A stretch of DNA of 18,228 nt, taken from NCBI GenBank assembly GCA_026981635.1, contig JALSIF010000158.1, positions 1 to 18,228 of the forward strand, read 5' to 3'. Every line of letters begins with the position of its first letter. Position 1 is the first letter of the stretch. The stretch is from a bacterium (lineage in GTDB: Bacteria > 4484-113 > JALSIF01). The notes beneath the pieces were generated by a model that was given only the letters and a program-made list of their open reading frames with translations, had not been told where the DNA came from and searched no databases. The translations under genes were made by a program, and so were the position numbers. Shown here one piece after another: positions 1 to 7,987 of this stretch.

Positions 1-59
1 CCCTGCCTGCGGGGAGGGGGCTGGGGGGTGGGGTCAGCCTCGGGGAGGGCTCCTTGGGT

Positions 60-65
60 TATACT
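60..65 (+). promoter_or_regulatory. Candidate -10 box TATACT in front of the first gene
   Basis: TATACT matches five of six bases of the bacterial -10 consensus and lies 9 nt before the ATG at 75. A transcript starting about 7 nt downstream would have almost no leader. No convincing -35 is seen. If this is a real promoter, it argues for the ATG at 75 over the upstream TTG at 54, because the box lies inside the longer reading frame. Confidence 0.4.
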
Positions 66-74
66 CCCCTTGAG

Positions 75-470
75 ATGACCCCGGGACCCAAGAAGCCCTA
101 CCAGCCCCTTGAGCCACCGCCCCCTGGTCCCCTGCTGGGGCACCCCGGGGATCCTCTGCGCCAGCGGGTTCCCCTCACCCCCCGCGAGGCCATTGAGCGG
201 GGACGGGAGCTCCTCTCCCGGCTGGGCGGCCTTCAGTTTCCCGAGGAGCCTGCCCTGGGCGACTACCCCGCCTGGCAGCGGGGCCCCACCTCCCCCGCCG
301 GAGAGTGGGACCGCTGGCTGAGGGAGACCCTCAGGCGAATTGAAAAGCTGAACAGTGAGCTAAACAGTGCGGGAGTGCCCTACCGGCTAGTCCCGCAAAG
401 GGTGGAGCTTTCTCCCCGCCTGGAGGAGAGCCGCTTGCTGGTGGAAGTTAAACCCCGTGAGACGCCCTGA
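75..470 (+). CDS. Small hypothetical protein, Pro-rich N-terminus with a helical C-terminal part
   Basis: I do not recognise this 131-residue protein. The first about 35 residues are rich in Pro and Gly. The rest is charged and probably helical (around WDRWLRETLRRIEKLNSEL), ending in a short segment that may be beta. There is no signal peptide and no membrane segment. The codon use (G or C in third positions) looks like genuine coding sequence. Two starts are possible: TTG at 54, with GGGGAGGG about 5 nt upstream, or ATG at 75, placed 9 nt after a TATACT box and so possibly leaderless. I prefer ATG. It converges on the minus-strand 5'-nucleotidase-like gene with only 3 bp between the two stop codons, so neither gene has room for its own terminator before the other gene's coding sequence. 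Confidence 0.6.
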   Translation: MTPGPKKPYQPLEPPPPGPLLGHPGDPLRQRVPLTPREAIERGRELLSRLGGLQFPEEPALGDYPAWQRGPTSPAGEWDRWLRETLRRIEKLNSELNSAGVPYRLVPQRVELSPRLEESRLLVEVKPRETP

Positions 471-473
471 CGG

Positions 474-2804
474 TCAGCTTCGCCAGTAGGCAAACATCTC
501 CTCCCGTAAGAGGGCGTCAAAGCCCACCGTAATGGGACCGTCCACCGTGGTAAGGCTTGCCTCAAAGCGGTAGAGCTTGCCGCCGGCAACCGGCTTGGCG
601 TCGTTAGCAAGCCCCCACCACTGGGCGCGGTACTCCACCCCGGTCCCCGCCGGAAGCTGCACCTCCCGCTCCCGCTCCACATAGACGGTGTGGAAGGCGT
701 AGTTCCAGATCAGCTTGCCACTGCGGGGATCGCGCACCGCAAAGTCGGTCTCCTGCAGGGTGGGGAAGCGAAGGATTTTAAGCTCGTCGGTCTGGTTGAT
801 GACCTGGAAGATGAACCTCACCCAGGGCCTGCCCTTGTCGGGCTTTACGTAGTCCACCTTGAGCCGCAGGGTAAGCCCCCCCTTGCCCTCCTGCTCGGTC
901 TCCCCCAAAGGATAGACCTCCGCCCCCAGGGGCACCGTAGCGGGAGCCTGCCCAACCTGTCCGGTGGCAGTTTCGGTCTCAGTCCCAGTCGGCTTGGCCG
1001 GCTTGCCTCCACCTGGGCTGCCCCCCGCTCCCACCACCGGGACGGTCACCTCACCCGGACTGGGCATTTGGCCCTCCCCCTCCCGCTGAACCTCTACCTC
1101 AACCTCCTCTTCGCCCGCCGCTGGCTTCTCCTCTCCCTCCGGGGCGGGGGTCTCCAGCCCCTCGTAGGGCCTAAGCTCAACCTCCTCCACCTCGGCCACC
1201 TGCTCCTCAGCCTTGGGGGCCTGCGGTGGGGCGCTCACGAAGCGCACCGTCCCCTCCACCGGCGGCGTCAGGGGGGAGTTTCGCCGCACCCAGGCGATGA
1301 CCACATCCCGCAGGGTCTTGCCGCTGTTTTTGAGCACCTCCCCGTCGGAGAGGGGACGCTTGGTGGCCGGGTCGGTTCGTACCAGCTCGGCCAGCTCCAC
1401 ATAGCCATAGGCCCCGCCCACCAGGCTGTCCACCGTGGCCACCGCATAGAGCTCATCGGCCCTCACCGGCTCCCCGGCCACCTTCAGGTTATAGACCTCG
1501 TCGCCGAACACCTCGTAGCTCATCCCCGACACCTGCAGAAAGCCGGGACCGCCGATGTTTCGCACCGAGCGGGCGATCACCCTGCTCAGCACATCCCCCC
1601 TTAGGGTCAGCTTCACCACCCGGTCGCCCCCCGGGATCAGCCGATATAGGGTGCCCAGGGTGACCGGCCCGGCCTCAATCTGCCCCCGGATGAGGCCGGC
1701 GGGGATCATCCCCGCCTGGGCGTCCACATAGTCCCGCGCCGCCCTTGCCGCCATCACTCCGAGGGGGTTCTCCGCATTCATCAGGTTGGTAGCGGGGACC
1801 GCCCGGGGGGCCTCGGCGATCACCTGGGAGAGCTTGAGCTCCACCGACCGCTTGATCTGGGTGACCCGCTCCCTGACCTGGGGAGTCTCCTGCTGGGGGT
1901 GCTTGCCGTCCAGGGTGATGAGGCGAAAGTCAAAGTAGCGCAGGCCCACCCCCCCTTCATCCTTATTCTGGTAGGTGAGCTTGAGCTGCCCCACCGCCAT
2001 GCCGTCCTTGTAGGCCTCAACGATCAAGGTATCGCCCACCTGGTAGGGCTGACTGAGCAGCGCCCCCGATCCTCCCCCCACGATCACATTGATCTCCGGA
2101 TAGCGGGAGGCAAGCTTCAGGTTCTCGGTCACCCCCAGCTGACTGAGCAGCACGATGATGTCCGTCTTCTCCTTAAGTTCACCGAGCACCCGCCCCAGAG
2201 TCTCCTCGGGGTTCTCAAAGGTCACCCCCGAGGTGAGGGCTGGATTGAGGATCTCCGGGGTCATGGGATTTGAAAGGCCAAAGATGCCCACCCGAAGCCC
2301 CGCCTTCTTAAGCACCACGTAGGGCCTTCCGATGGGCTGGTTGGTGGTGGTGTCAATCACGTTTGCAGCCACCACGGCGAACTTGGCCCGGGCGATGCGT
2401 TCCTTTAGGACCTTTACCCCATAGCGGAACTCCTCCGGGCCCAGGCCCACCGCCTCATAGCCCATCAGGTTCATCAGCTCCACCTCGTAGTAGCCCTGCC
2501 CCAGGGTGGAGCTGGCGGTGGGGCCGAAGAAGCCCCCCGCGTCCACCAGCAGCCAGTCAAGGTCCTTGTGGCGGCGCCGCTCGGCGATGAGCCGCGCCCG
2601 GGCGTATGCCCCGCCCAGCACCCGCCCGTCAGCGGTGCGCAGGGAAAAGAGCTTCCCGCCGGTGTCGTTGGTGTGAAGGATGACCAGGTTGTGCAGCCCC
2701 CCCTCCTGCTGGGCCCCGACGGGGGCAGACCCACCCGGCACGGAGAGGAGCACCACCGCCCAAAGAAGCGATGCGATCCACCAAGGCCGAACCCTGCTCG
2801 TCAC
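474..2804 (-). CDS. Secreted 5'-nucleotidase-fold protein lacking metal ligands, with C-terminal BsuPI-type domain
   Basis: The 776-residue product starts with a Sec signal peptide (hydrophobic stretch about residues 8-21, likely cleavage near APVGA at 27-31). Residues 37-295 follow the order of the UshA/5'-nucleotidase metallophosphatase fold. Residues 335-523 match its C-terminal substrate-binding domain (IRGQIEAGPVTLGTLY, FLQVSGMSYE). A Glu/Pro/Gly-rich linker (525-640) leads to a BsuPI-type (intracellular proteinase inhibitor-like) beta domain at about 645-765. The active-site motifs are degenerate. HTNDxHG reads HTNDTGG (44-50), DAGD reads DAGG, GNHEF reads GPEEF (122-126), the LSH motif reads LSQ (220-222), and GGHS reads GGGS (243-246). 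Only one Asp of the two-metal site remains. In family terms this predicts no phosphatase activity; a binding or structural role is my inference. I chose the GTG at 2804 because AAGGGG lies just upstream; a TTG at 2822 in the same frame lacks a ribosome binding site. Confidence 0.88.
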   Translation of the reverse strand: MTSRVRPWWIASLLWAVVLLSVPGGSAPVGAQQEGGLHNLVILHTNDTGGKLFSLRTADGRVLGGAYARARLIAERRRHKDLDWLLVDAGGFFGPTASSTLGQGYYEVELMNLMGYEAVGLGPEEFRYGVKVLKERIARAKFAVVAANVIDTTTNQPIGRPYVVLKKAGLRVGIFGLSNPMTPEILNPALTSGVTFENPEETLGRVLGELKEKTDIIVLLSQLGVTENLKLASRYPEINVIVGGGSGALLSQPYQVGDTLIVEAYKDGMAVGQLKLTYQNKDEGGVGLRYFDFRLITLDGKHPQQETPQVRERVTQIKRSVELKLSQVIAEAPRAVPATNLMNAENPLGVMAARAARDYVDAQAGMIPAGLIRGQIEAGPVTLGTLYRLIPGGDRVVKLTLRGDVLSRVIARSVRNIGGPGFLQVSGMSYEVFGDEVYNLKVAGEPVRADELYAVATVDSLVGGAYGYVELAELVRTDPATKRPLSDGEVLKNSGKTLRDVVIAWVRRNSPLTPPVEGTVRFVSAPPQAPKAEEQVAEVEEVELRPYEGLETPAPEGEEKPAAGEEEVEVEVQREGEGQMPSPGEVTVPVVGAGGSPGGGKPAKPTGTETETATGQVGQAPATVPLGAEVYPLGETEQEGKGGLTLRLKVDYVKPDKGRPWVRFIFQVINQTDELKILRFPTLQETDFAVRDPRSGKLIWNYAFHTVYVEREREVQLPAGTGVEYRAQWWGLANDAKPVAGGKLYRFEASLTTVDGPITVGFDALLREEMFAYWRS

Positions 2805-2811
2805 TCCCTTA

Positions 2812-2845
2812 CCCCTTGCCAAAGGATGTCAGGGGCAAGTCTAAC
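2812..2845 (-). promoter_or_regulatory. Weak promoter and possible hairpin over the ribosome binding site
   Basis: Reading the minus strand, TAGACT (2844-2839) is a weak -10 candidate for the gene starting at 2804. Just downstream, CTTGCC (2839-2834) can pair with GGCAAG (2820-2815), and the second arm runs into the AAGGGG ribosome binding site. The hairpin is only 6 bp with a 13-nt loop, so translational control is possible but not shown. Confidence 0.2.
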
Positions 2846-2968
2846 ACAGCCCCGCCCCACGGCCGCCCGCACTACAGGCTTCGCCAGAGGGCCTATCTGC
2901 CCTGTGGGCGGTAGGACGCACCACCGGGGAAGGAGAACAGATCGGTTGCTGCTTGACCGGCCTGATGC

Positions 2969-4915
2969 CTAGCCGGAGGGGAGGGGTACCAGGGTGAAGT
3001 TCATGATCTGGACGGTGCGCTCGCTGATGAAGAGGTCGCGCACCACCGTCTGGTAGCCCTCCTTGCTCACCGCAATCTGATACTGGCCCTCCTGGATGTC
3101 GTTGAGCTTGTAGCTCCCGTCAAGGCCGGTGGTGGTGCTCAGCGAGGTGCCCAGGATCTCCACCCTGGCCTGGTTGATGGGCAGGTTGGTGCCAAACTCG
3201 CGCACCACCCCCTGCACCCCGCCGGTGGTCACCCCAACAATGGGCTCCAGCACCAGGTCGCGGATGACCAGCTCGTCAGGGATCAGGTTTACCTCCCCCT
3301 GATCGGGCCTGAAACCCGCCTTGCTGCCGGTGACCACGTAGGTCCCCACCGGCAGGTTGTCCACCCGATAGATGCCCTCCGAATCGGACAGCACCGCCGC
3401 CACCAGGCCCAGGTTGTCGCTGATGGTGACGGTGGCCTCGGCCAGCGGGGAGGGCGGCTCGGTGGCGGAGCTGAACACGCGCCCGCCCAGGCTTCCAAAC
3501 AGCCGGTTGGGGGCTACCCGCTCAAACACCCTGACCCGGTCAAGGTCGGCGATGTAGACGGTGCCGGTGAACTCGTCTATGGCCACATCAATGGGGGCGA
3601 TCAGATTGTTGCCGGTAGTTCCAGGCAGGCCCGAGCCGATGTCGCGCAGGTGGAAGCCGTTTCGGTCAAACACCTGCACTCGCCGGTTGCCTGGATCGGC
3701 CACATAGATCTCGCCGGTGCGGTGGTCCACCGCCAGCCCGGCCGGCCCTCCCCCGGCCAGCCGCGGGTCCTCGGGCGGTCCCTGGCCGGCAAACTGGCCG
3801 GGAAGCGACCCGATGCCGGTACCGATGATGCTCTGGTAGCCGGTGGGGTTGGAGAAGACCGGAGGGGCCACACTGTACTCAAAGGGAACCGAGGAGATGT
3901 CGGTGACGATGCGCGAGCGACCATAGAAATCAAAGCTCAGGTTGAAGTCCTCATAGAAGCTCTCTGTCTCCAGGAACTGCCCCTTGGGGATAGATTCTCC
4001 TAGGGCGAAGCGAGAAGCCACCTCTTCGTTGGCTGCTCCCGTCTGGTCCCCAAAGACTCGGTCAAACAATGGTGCAGGGATGGAACCGGGAAACTCATCT
4101 CCCGCCTGTGGGCAGGTTACATCGTGTCCGCCACTGGGGACATAGGCTTGATAGAAAGAGTCGCCCCTGAGAAAATCAAAAATGATGATGGCACTCGGCA
4201 TTACCGGGGGGCTTGCCTGAGTACAGAGGGCTGAGACTCTAGCCCTTGCCACTATCTCTCCATTAGGCATAACTTCAAGCCCATTGAAGGAATTTATTTG
4301 GAACCATGCTTGCGCATCAGGTGGACGGGTCGTATTGGGAACCAGCCGACTCTCTCGGAAGAAGTTCCGGGGCAACCTCACAAACTTACCCGCACCCTGA
4401 TCAGGTCCAATGTTGATGTCGTCGTCCAAGTTGGGAGCAAAGATGGTAATTCCCGGGTTGTCGTCCGGACCCGGCTGTCCCATCACTACTGGATACTCAG
4501 GGAAGGGGAAGAAACTACCGTCGGCCAGGGGACTGACCAGGTTGGGCAGCACCTCCACATCCACCAAGGGGGTAATCGGGAGGGCACCCGCCTGCCCCAC
4601 CAGCACGCCGTCCTTGGTGAAGGCAAAGAGGTTGTTTTCAGTGGCCACATAGACATAGCCCGAGGATACCGCCACCGCCACCACCGGCGACTGGAAGGGG
4701 CCAAATTCCCCCGCCGCCCGGAAAATGGCCGGGTCGCTGGGGTCTCCCCCCGGTGGGTTCCTACGCGGGGTCTCCCCCTCCCCTCCGGTTCCACCAGCTC
4801 CTCCACCCACCTGGCCAGAGTCGCGGTTATCACCGCCACCCCCGCCACAGCTTGCCATCAGAAGCACACCTAGAAGTAGCGCCAGTCCAAGAAACCAAAC
4901 CGAGCGTAGTCTCAT
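2969..4915 (-). CDS. Lipoprotein with NHL-type beta-propeller and two carboxypeptidase-regulatory-like modules
   Basis: The 648-residue protein opens with a lipoprotein signal peptide (MRLRS, hydrophobic core 7-20, lipobox LMASC with Cys23) followed by five Gly and a Gly/Asp/Pro-rich tether to about residue 65. Residues 75-108 and about 385-466 read as propeller blades. The clearest are GLAVDHRTGEIYVADPGNRR and VAIDEFTGTVYIAD, typical of NHL repeats. Two beta-sandwich modules of the carboxypeptidase-D regulatory type follow at about 475-557 and 564-645, with the usual module ends (VLEP, LVP). The middle (about 130-350) is not recognisable and is coded by DNA of much lower G+C. The ATG at 4915 has AGGG about 5 nt upstream. 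The gene lies 67 bp after the PLD-like gene without an obvious terminator, so the two are probably co-transcribed. The product is a surface-anchored protein of unknown ligand. Confidence 0.85.
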   Translation of the reverse strand: MRLRSVWFLGLALLLGVLLMASCGGGGGDNRDSGQVGGGAGGTGGEGETPRRNPPGGDPSDPAIFRAAGEFGPFQSPVVAVAVSSGYVYVATENNLFAFTKDGVLVGQAGALPITPLVDVEVLPNLVSPLADGSFFPFPEYPVVMGQPGPDDNPGITIFAPNLDDDINIGPDQGAGKFVRLPRNFFRESRLVPNTTRPPDAQAWFQINSFNGLEVMPNGEIVARARVSALCTQASPPVMPSAIIIFDFLRGDSFYQAYVPSGGHDVTCPQAGDEFPGSIPAPLFDRVFGDQTGAANEEVASRFALGESIPKGQFLETESFYEDFNLSFDFYGRSRIVTDISSVPFEYSVAPPVFSNPTGYQSIIGTGIGSLPGQFAGQGPPEDPRLAGGGPAGLAVDHRTGEIYVADPGNRRVQVFDRNGFHLRDIGSGLPGTTGNNLIAPIDVAIDEFTGTVYIADLDRVRVFERVAPNRLFGSLGGRVFSSATEPPSPLAEATVTISDNLGLVAAVLSDSEGIYRVDNLPVGTYVVTGSKAGFRPDQGEVNLIPDELVIRDLVLEPIVGVTTGGVQGVVREFGTNLPINQARVEILGTSLSTTTGLDGSYKLNDIQEGQYQIAVSKEGYQTVVRDLFISERTVQIMNFTLVPLPSG

Positions 4916-4982
4916 TTTTACCCTACCCCTGCTCTTCTACTTGCTTCATCTCCCAAGTCTGACAGGTTCTCCTGCCCCAGGG

Positions 4983-6875
4983 TCATAGGAGGCCGCCACC
5001 TCCCCCACCGCCGGGGAAGCCGCCGCCTCCACCACCGCCGGGGAGACCGCCCCCGCCACCACCACCGCCCAGGCCGCCGCCCTGCTCGGGCTGCTGTGGG
5101 CGGGTGTTAATGGACAGATTGATCTCCCTCACCGCTCCCGGCCCCAGCAGGAACTCAAAGTCGGTGGGCTGGAACTCACCGCTCACCAGCGCTCCTCCCC
5201 CCACCGTCTGGGCAGTAATGGTAATGGTGACCCGCCCAGCAGGTACCACCTGCAGGTAGGTAAAGTCGGGGTTGGTCACCTCACTTCTCTCAAAGCCCAT
5301 CACCGGCGGAGCACCACCGAAGATGGTGTTGAAGTCCTGCCCGCTGAACCAGTCAGTGCCTGTCACTTCAAAGCTCACCGAGATGGGCACCTCCTCGGTC
5401 TGACCACCGCCGAGGGCTCCCCCATCCTGCTGGTCCCCCTGCTGAACGGTGATGGTGGGGGTAAAGCCGATTACCTTGCCAAACACCACTCCCATGGGCA
5501 CCGGGTGGCCCGCAACCCCCGCCACCACGTCGGTGGGGTAGGCGTAGAAGGTGGACCAGATCTGGCCGTAGTCCCGCATGGGGACCGAGTTGTCGTCCAG
5601 GTTGATGCCCTGGGGGATCACGTTGCGGCTGGGGTTGATGAAGCCCACATACTTGGAAACCACCGCATCCCCCCGAAAGACCAGCATCACCTCGTCGTTG
5701 AGGTCCATCCCGTTGGGGGTGAAGTTGGCGGTGGTGATGATGAGCGAGTCGCCGAAGTGGCGGAAGGAGCCGTCGGCGATGGTGGGCGGGGCATCAATGT
5801 AGATGTATTTGAGGTTGAGGGTGTTGTCCGGGTAGCTCACCAGCTGCCCATCCAGTACGTTTACCGCACCGCTCTCTAAGTTTGCCTGGGTTTGCTGAGC
5901 GCCTCCGATCTGTCCTTGGATATCCTGCACAATCTGGGCCAAAATTCCGCTGGTTATCACATCCGGATCATTTACCGTGATAAAGAAGCCCTTTGGATCC
6001 TCCGGGTCGGAATACCACTCCTGGAAAGTCCTAAACAGGGCCTGGTCGTTGAACTGCTTGACCGCAATCCACAGGTGGCTGCCGCGCTGGATGGCGCTGG
6101 CGATCTGGTCGCGCAGGTTGTCCACCGGGCCGAAGAAGACGTCCACCGTACCGATGGGGTTGCCATTGATGTCGCGGGCGATGACAAAGGTCTGCTGGGT
6201 GGCCCGCCGCTTTTCAATGCCGAAGTTGCCCTCGGCAAACATCTGGTTGAACTCGGTGGCAAAGGCCTGGGCCACCTGGGTGTTTCGGATGATCACCACG
6301 TCGCCGATGTGGCGGTCCACCCCCTCGGTGGAAAAGTCGTAGTTGCCAGTGATCACTACCGCGTTGTCAATCACCACGAAGCGGCTGTGCATCAGCCGGG
6401 GAAAGCCGTCCTTATCGGTATGGACGTTGATGCCCGCATTGATCAGCTGGAGGTAGAAGGGTCGGTAGGCGGGGTCCTCAAAATAGGCTTTCTCCGTCAC
6501 CACCCTGACCCTCACCCGGCCCGCCAGCGAGACCAGCAGGTCCACCAGCTCCTGCCGGTTGATGCGCATCACCGCAAGGTCAATGCTTGACTGGGCGGTG
6601 GAGAGCTCGGCCAGCACCGGGTCTATATCCAGCCGGTTGTCGGAGAAGTTGCGGTTGCGAAACTGGACGTCCACCATGGCAAACTCCACGTTGGGTGCCT
6701 GGTCGTCACCGGGCACCTGCGGAGCCGCACTGCCAGTCTGCTCCCCCGGCGGGATATTGGGCAGGTCATCACTCACCTGACCAGCCCCGCCCCCGCCGCC
6801 GCCACATGAGAGGAGCAGCAACGAAAGGACGATCCCCATGAGGACTAGAAGGAAAGTTGACCTAGGGGTTCGCAT
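4983..6875 (-). CDS. Phospholipase-D-like lipoprotein with degenerate HKD motifs and poly-Gly tail
   Basis: The 630-residue protein has a lipoprotein signal peptide (MRTPRS, hydrophobic core, LLLLSC with Cys24) followed by six Gly. Residues 85-215 and 265-400 form the two halves of a PLD-like fold. The first HxKxxxxD motif reads HSRFVVID (163-170; Lys to Arg) followed by TGNYDFS. The second reads NLKYIYID (354-361; His to Asn) followed by TTANFT. Known PLD-family enzymes need the His of both motifs, so phosphodiesterase activity is doubtful. Residues 495-592 form an unassigned beta-rich region, and 598-630 are almost all Gly with Leu, Pro or Phe. I chose ATG 6875 because GGGAG lies 8 nt upstream and the signal peptide then has a normal length. 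ATG 6890, with AGGA upstream, is the alternative; a longer frame from 6977 would bury the signal peptide. It probably heads an operon with the gene ending at 2969. Confidence 0.87.
   Translation of the reverse strand: MRTPRSTFLLVLMGIVLSLLLLSCGGGGGGAGQVSDDLPNIPPGEQTGSAAPQVPGDDQAPNVEFAMVDVQFRNRNFSDNRLDIDPVLAELSTAQSSIDLAVMRINRQELVDLLVSLAGRVRVRVVTEKAYFEDPAYRPFYLQLINAGINVHTDKDGFPRLMHSRFVVIDNAVVITGNYDFSTEGVDRHIGDVVIIRNTQVAQAFATEFNQMFAEGNFGIEKRRATQQTFVIARDINGNPIGTVDVFFGPVDNLRDQIASAIQRGSHLWIAVKQFNDQALFRTFQEWYSDPEDPKGFFITVNDPDVITSGILAQIVQDIQGQIGGAQQTQANLESGAVNVLDGQLVSYPDNTLNLKYIYIDAPPTIADGSFRHFGDSLIITTANFTPNGMDLNDEVMLVFRGDAVVSKYVGFINPSRNVIPQGINLDDNSVPMRDYGQIWSTFYAYPTDVVAGVAGHPVPMGVVFGKVIGFTPTITVQQGDQQDGGALGGGQTEEVPISVSFEVTGTDWFSGQDFNTIFGGAPPVMGFERSEVTNPDFTYLQVVPAGRVTITITAQTVGGGALVSGEFQPTDFEFLLGPGAVREINLSINTRPQQPEQGGGLGGGGGGGGLPGGGGGGGFPGGGGGGGLL
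4986..5084 (-). repeat. Glycine-rich low-complexity coding repeat
   Basis: The last about 33 codons of the PLD-like gene are GGN-rich, giving runs of seven or eight Gly separated by LP, FP or LL. At the DNA level this is a G-rich imperfect repeat on the coding strand, likely prone to slippage and length variation. It resembles the poly-Gly tracts that follow the lipid-modified Cys in the neighbouring lipoproteins. Confidence 0.75.
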
Positions 6876-7036
6876 CTCACATTCTCCCATCAGTTTCCTA
6901 CCCGGGTAGGCGTCCTGCCCCCTTCCAGCCGGACCGCGTGCAAGCACTCCGTTTCCCCTATACTCCCAGTGAGGCATGCACCATTCCCCCGGCGGGGGAA
7001 AGCTGCCCTTTTCCAGCCTGGATGGGGAGCCGTGGC
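6876..7036 (-). promoter_or_regulatory. Long 5' leader of the PLD-like gene
   Basis: If transcription starts just downstream of the TATAAT at 7042-7037, the leader is about 155 nt. It contains short self-complementary stretches: GCTTTCCCCCGCCGGGGGAA (minus strand, near 7007-6988) and CCTACCCGGGTAGG (near 6911-6898). I compared it by eye with cobalamin, c-di-GMP-I and similar riboswitch cores and found no convincing match. It may be a plain structured leader. Confidence 0.3.
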
Positions 7037-7042
7037 ATTATA
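7037..7042 (-). promoter_or_regulatory. Perfect -10 box TATAAT for the PLD-like lipoprotein gene
   Basis: On the minus strand the sequence reads GGGGTATAATGCC, a perfect -10 consensus in otherwise GC-rich DNA, between the end of the rmlD-like gene (7073) and the PLD-like gene. A -35 with 17-bp spacing would be TTTGGG, which is poor. It suggests that the lipoprotein genes downstream are transcribed independently of rmlD. Confidence 0.5.
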
Positions 7043-7072
7043 CCCCTTCCGCTCGCCAGCCCAAACCAAATC

Positions 7073-7933
7073 CTAGCCTGTCGCCCCACTCTCCAGCTCC
7101 CTCAGGTAGGCCCCGACCTCATCCTCCACCCGGGGGAAGGGCCCAAGCTCTACCTCCGTCCGGCTGATGTCCAGGACCGAATAGTTTGGACGCTCGGCGG
7201 GCCGGTTTAGTTCCCGGCTGGTGATGGGGACCACCAGCTCCGGGTCGGCGCCGGAAAGCCCAGCAATCAGCCTGCCGTAGCCAAACCAGCTCCGCTCCCC
7301 CCGAAGTCCCACCTGCCAGACTCCACGCCTCCCCCGCCAGGCCAGCTCCACGCTCGCCCAGGCCGCCACCCGCGCGCTGGTCAGCCGGGTGGTCTGGTCG
7401 TCCACGATCCTCACCACCTCCCCCGCCCTGAGCCGCTCCCAGACGGTGCGCACAAAGTTTTTCCCCGCCCCAAACAGTCCGCTCAGGCGGATGATTAGGC
7501 AGCCCGGGTCAGCCGCTTTAGCCGCCAGCTCGCCGATGAGCTTGCTGAGCCCATAGACCGACAGGGGGCTGGGGTCGACCTCGGGGGGAATGGGCTCGCG
7601 GTGGCCGTGGCCAAAGACATAGTCGGTGGAGAAGAAGACCAGCCGTCCCCCCGCCTGCGCCACCGCTTGGGCCACCACCCCGGGTGCCACCCCGTTTACC
7701 CGCACCGCCAGCCGCTGCTCCCCTTCGGCCCGGTCAACGTTGGTGAATGCGGCGGTGAGAAAGACCACCGTCCCCGGCCCCACCAGACCGGCCAGCCGCT
7801 CCGGTATCCGCTCAGGTTCGGCGAGCTCCAGGGCCGAGCGCTCCACCACCAGACAGGAGATCCGGCGCCCCATCAGCTCCCCCTCCAGCGCCCGGCCAAG
7901 CTGCCCGTAGCCGATTACCAGCGCCCGCTCCAT
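7073..7933 (-). CDS. rfbD: RmlD-family NAD(P)-dependent sugar-nucleotide reductase (dTDP-4-dehydrorhamnose reductase-like)
   Basis: The 286-residue protein is a short-chain dehydrogenase of the RmlD type, the family whose best-known member makes dTDP-L-rhamnose for surface polysaccharides. Visible marks are the Rossmann motif GYGQLGRAL near the N-terminus, AAFTNVDRAE, STDYVFG, the catalytic YGLSK (Tyr-x-x-x-Lys), and the C-terminal RPNYSVLD typical of this family. The length fits RmlD. I chose ATG 7933, where the Rossmann motif follows directly; the longer frame from 8044 would run through the SRP RNA gene. Only a weak AGGG precedes it, and TAGGCT 7 nt upstream could serve as a -10 for a leaderless message. 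No other rml genes are in the window, so the exact sugar substrate is not certain. It lies among surface-protein genes, consistent with a role in the envelope. Confidence 0.85.
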   Translation of the reverse strand: MERALVIGYGQLGRALEGELMGRRISCLVVERSALELAEPERIPERLAGLVGPGTVVFLTAAFTNVDRAEGEQRLAVRVNGVAPGVVAQAVAQAGGRLVFFSTDYVFGHGHREPIPPEVDPSPLSVYGLSKLIGELAAKAADPGCLIIRLSGLFGAGKNFVRTVWERLRAGEVVRIVDDQTTRLTSARVAAWASVELAWRGRRGVWQVGLRGERSWFGYGRLIAGLSGADPELVVPITSRELNRPAERPNYSVLDISRTEVELGPFPRVEDEVGAYLRELESGATG

Positions 7934-7964
7934 CGGCCCTAGCCTATCAGCCTCCCTCGCCAGG

Positions 7965-7970
7965 TAGAAT
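7965..7970 (+). promoter_or_regulatory. Candidate -10 box TAGAAT for the SRP RNA
   Basis: TAGAAT matches five of six consensus -10 bases and ends 17-19 nt before the first paired base of the SRP RNA stem. A transcript would start near 7977. The -35 region is not recognisable. Confidence 0.4.
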
Positions 7971-7987
7971 GGAATCCCCCCCGTGGG

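Noticed and set aside
4986-5084. Possible CRISPR-like or satellite repeat
   Set aside because: The units are irregular GGN codons inside a reading frame, with no spacers of constant length.
6876-7036. Cobalamin or c-di-GMP riboswitch
   Set aside because: Short resemblances (GGGAA then GGTGCATGCC; GGAAAC and GGACGC) do not occur in the right order or spacing, and the key conserved boxes are missing.
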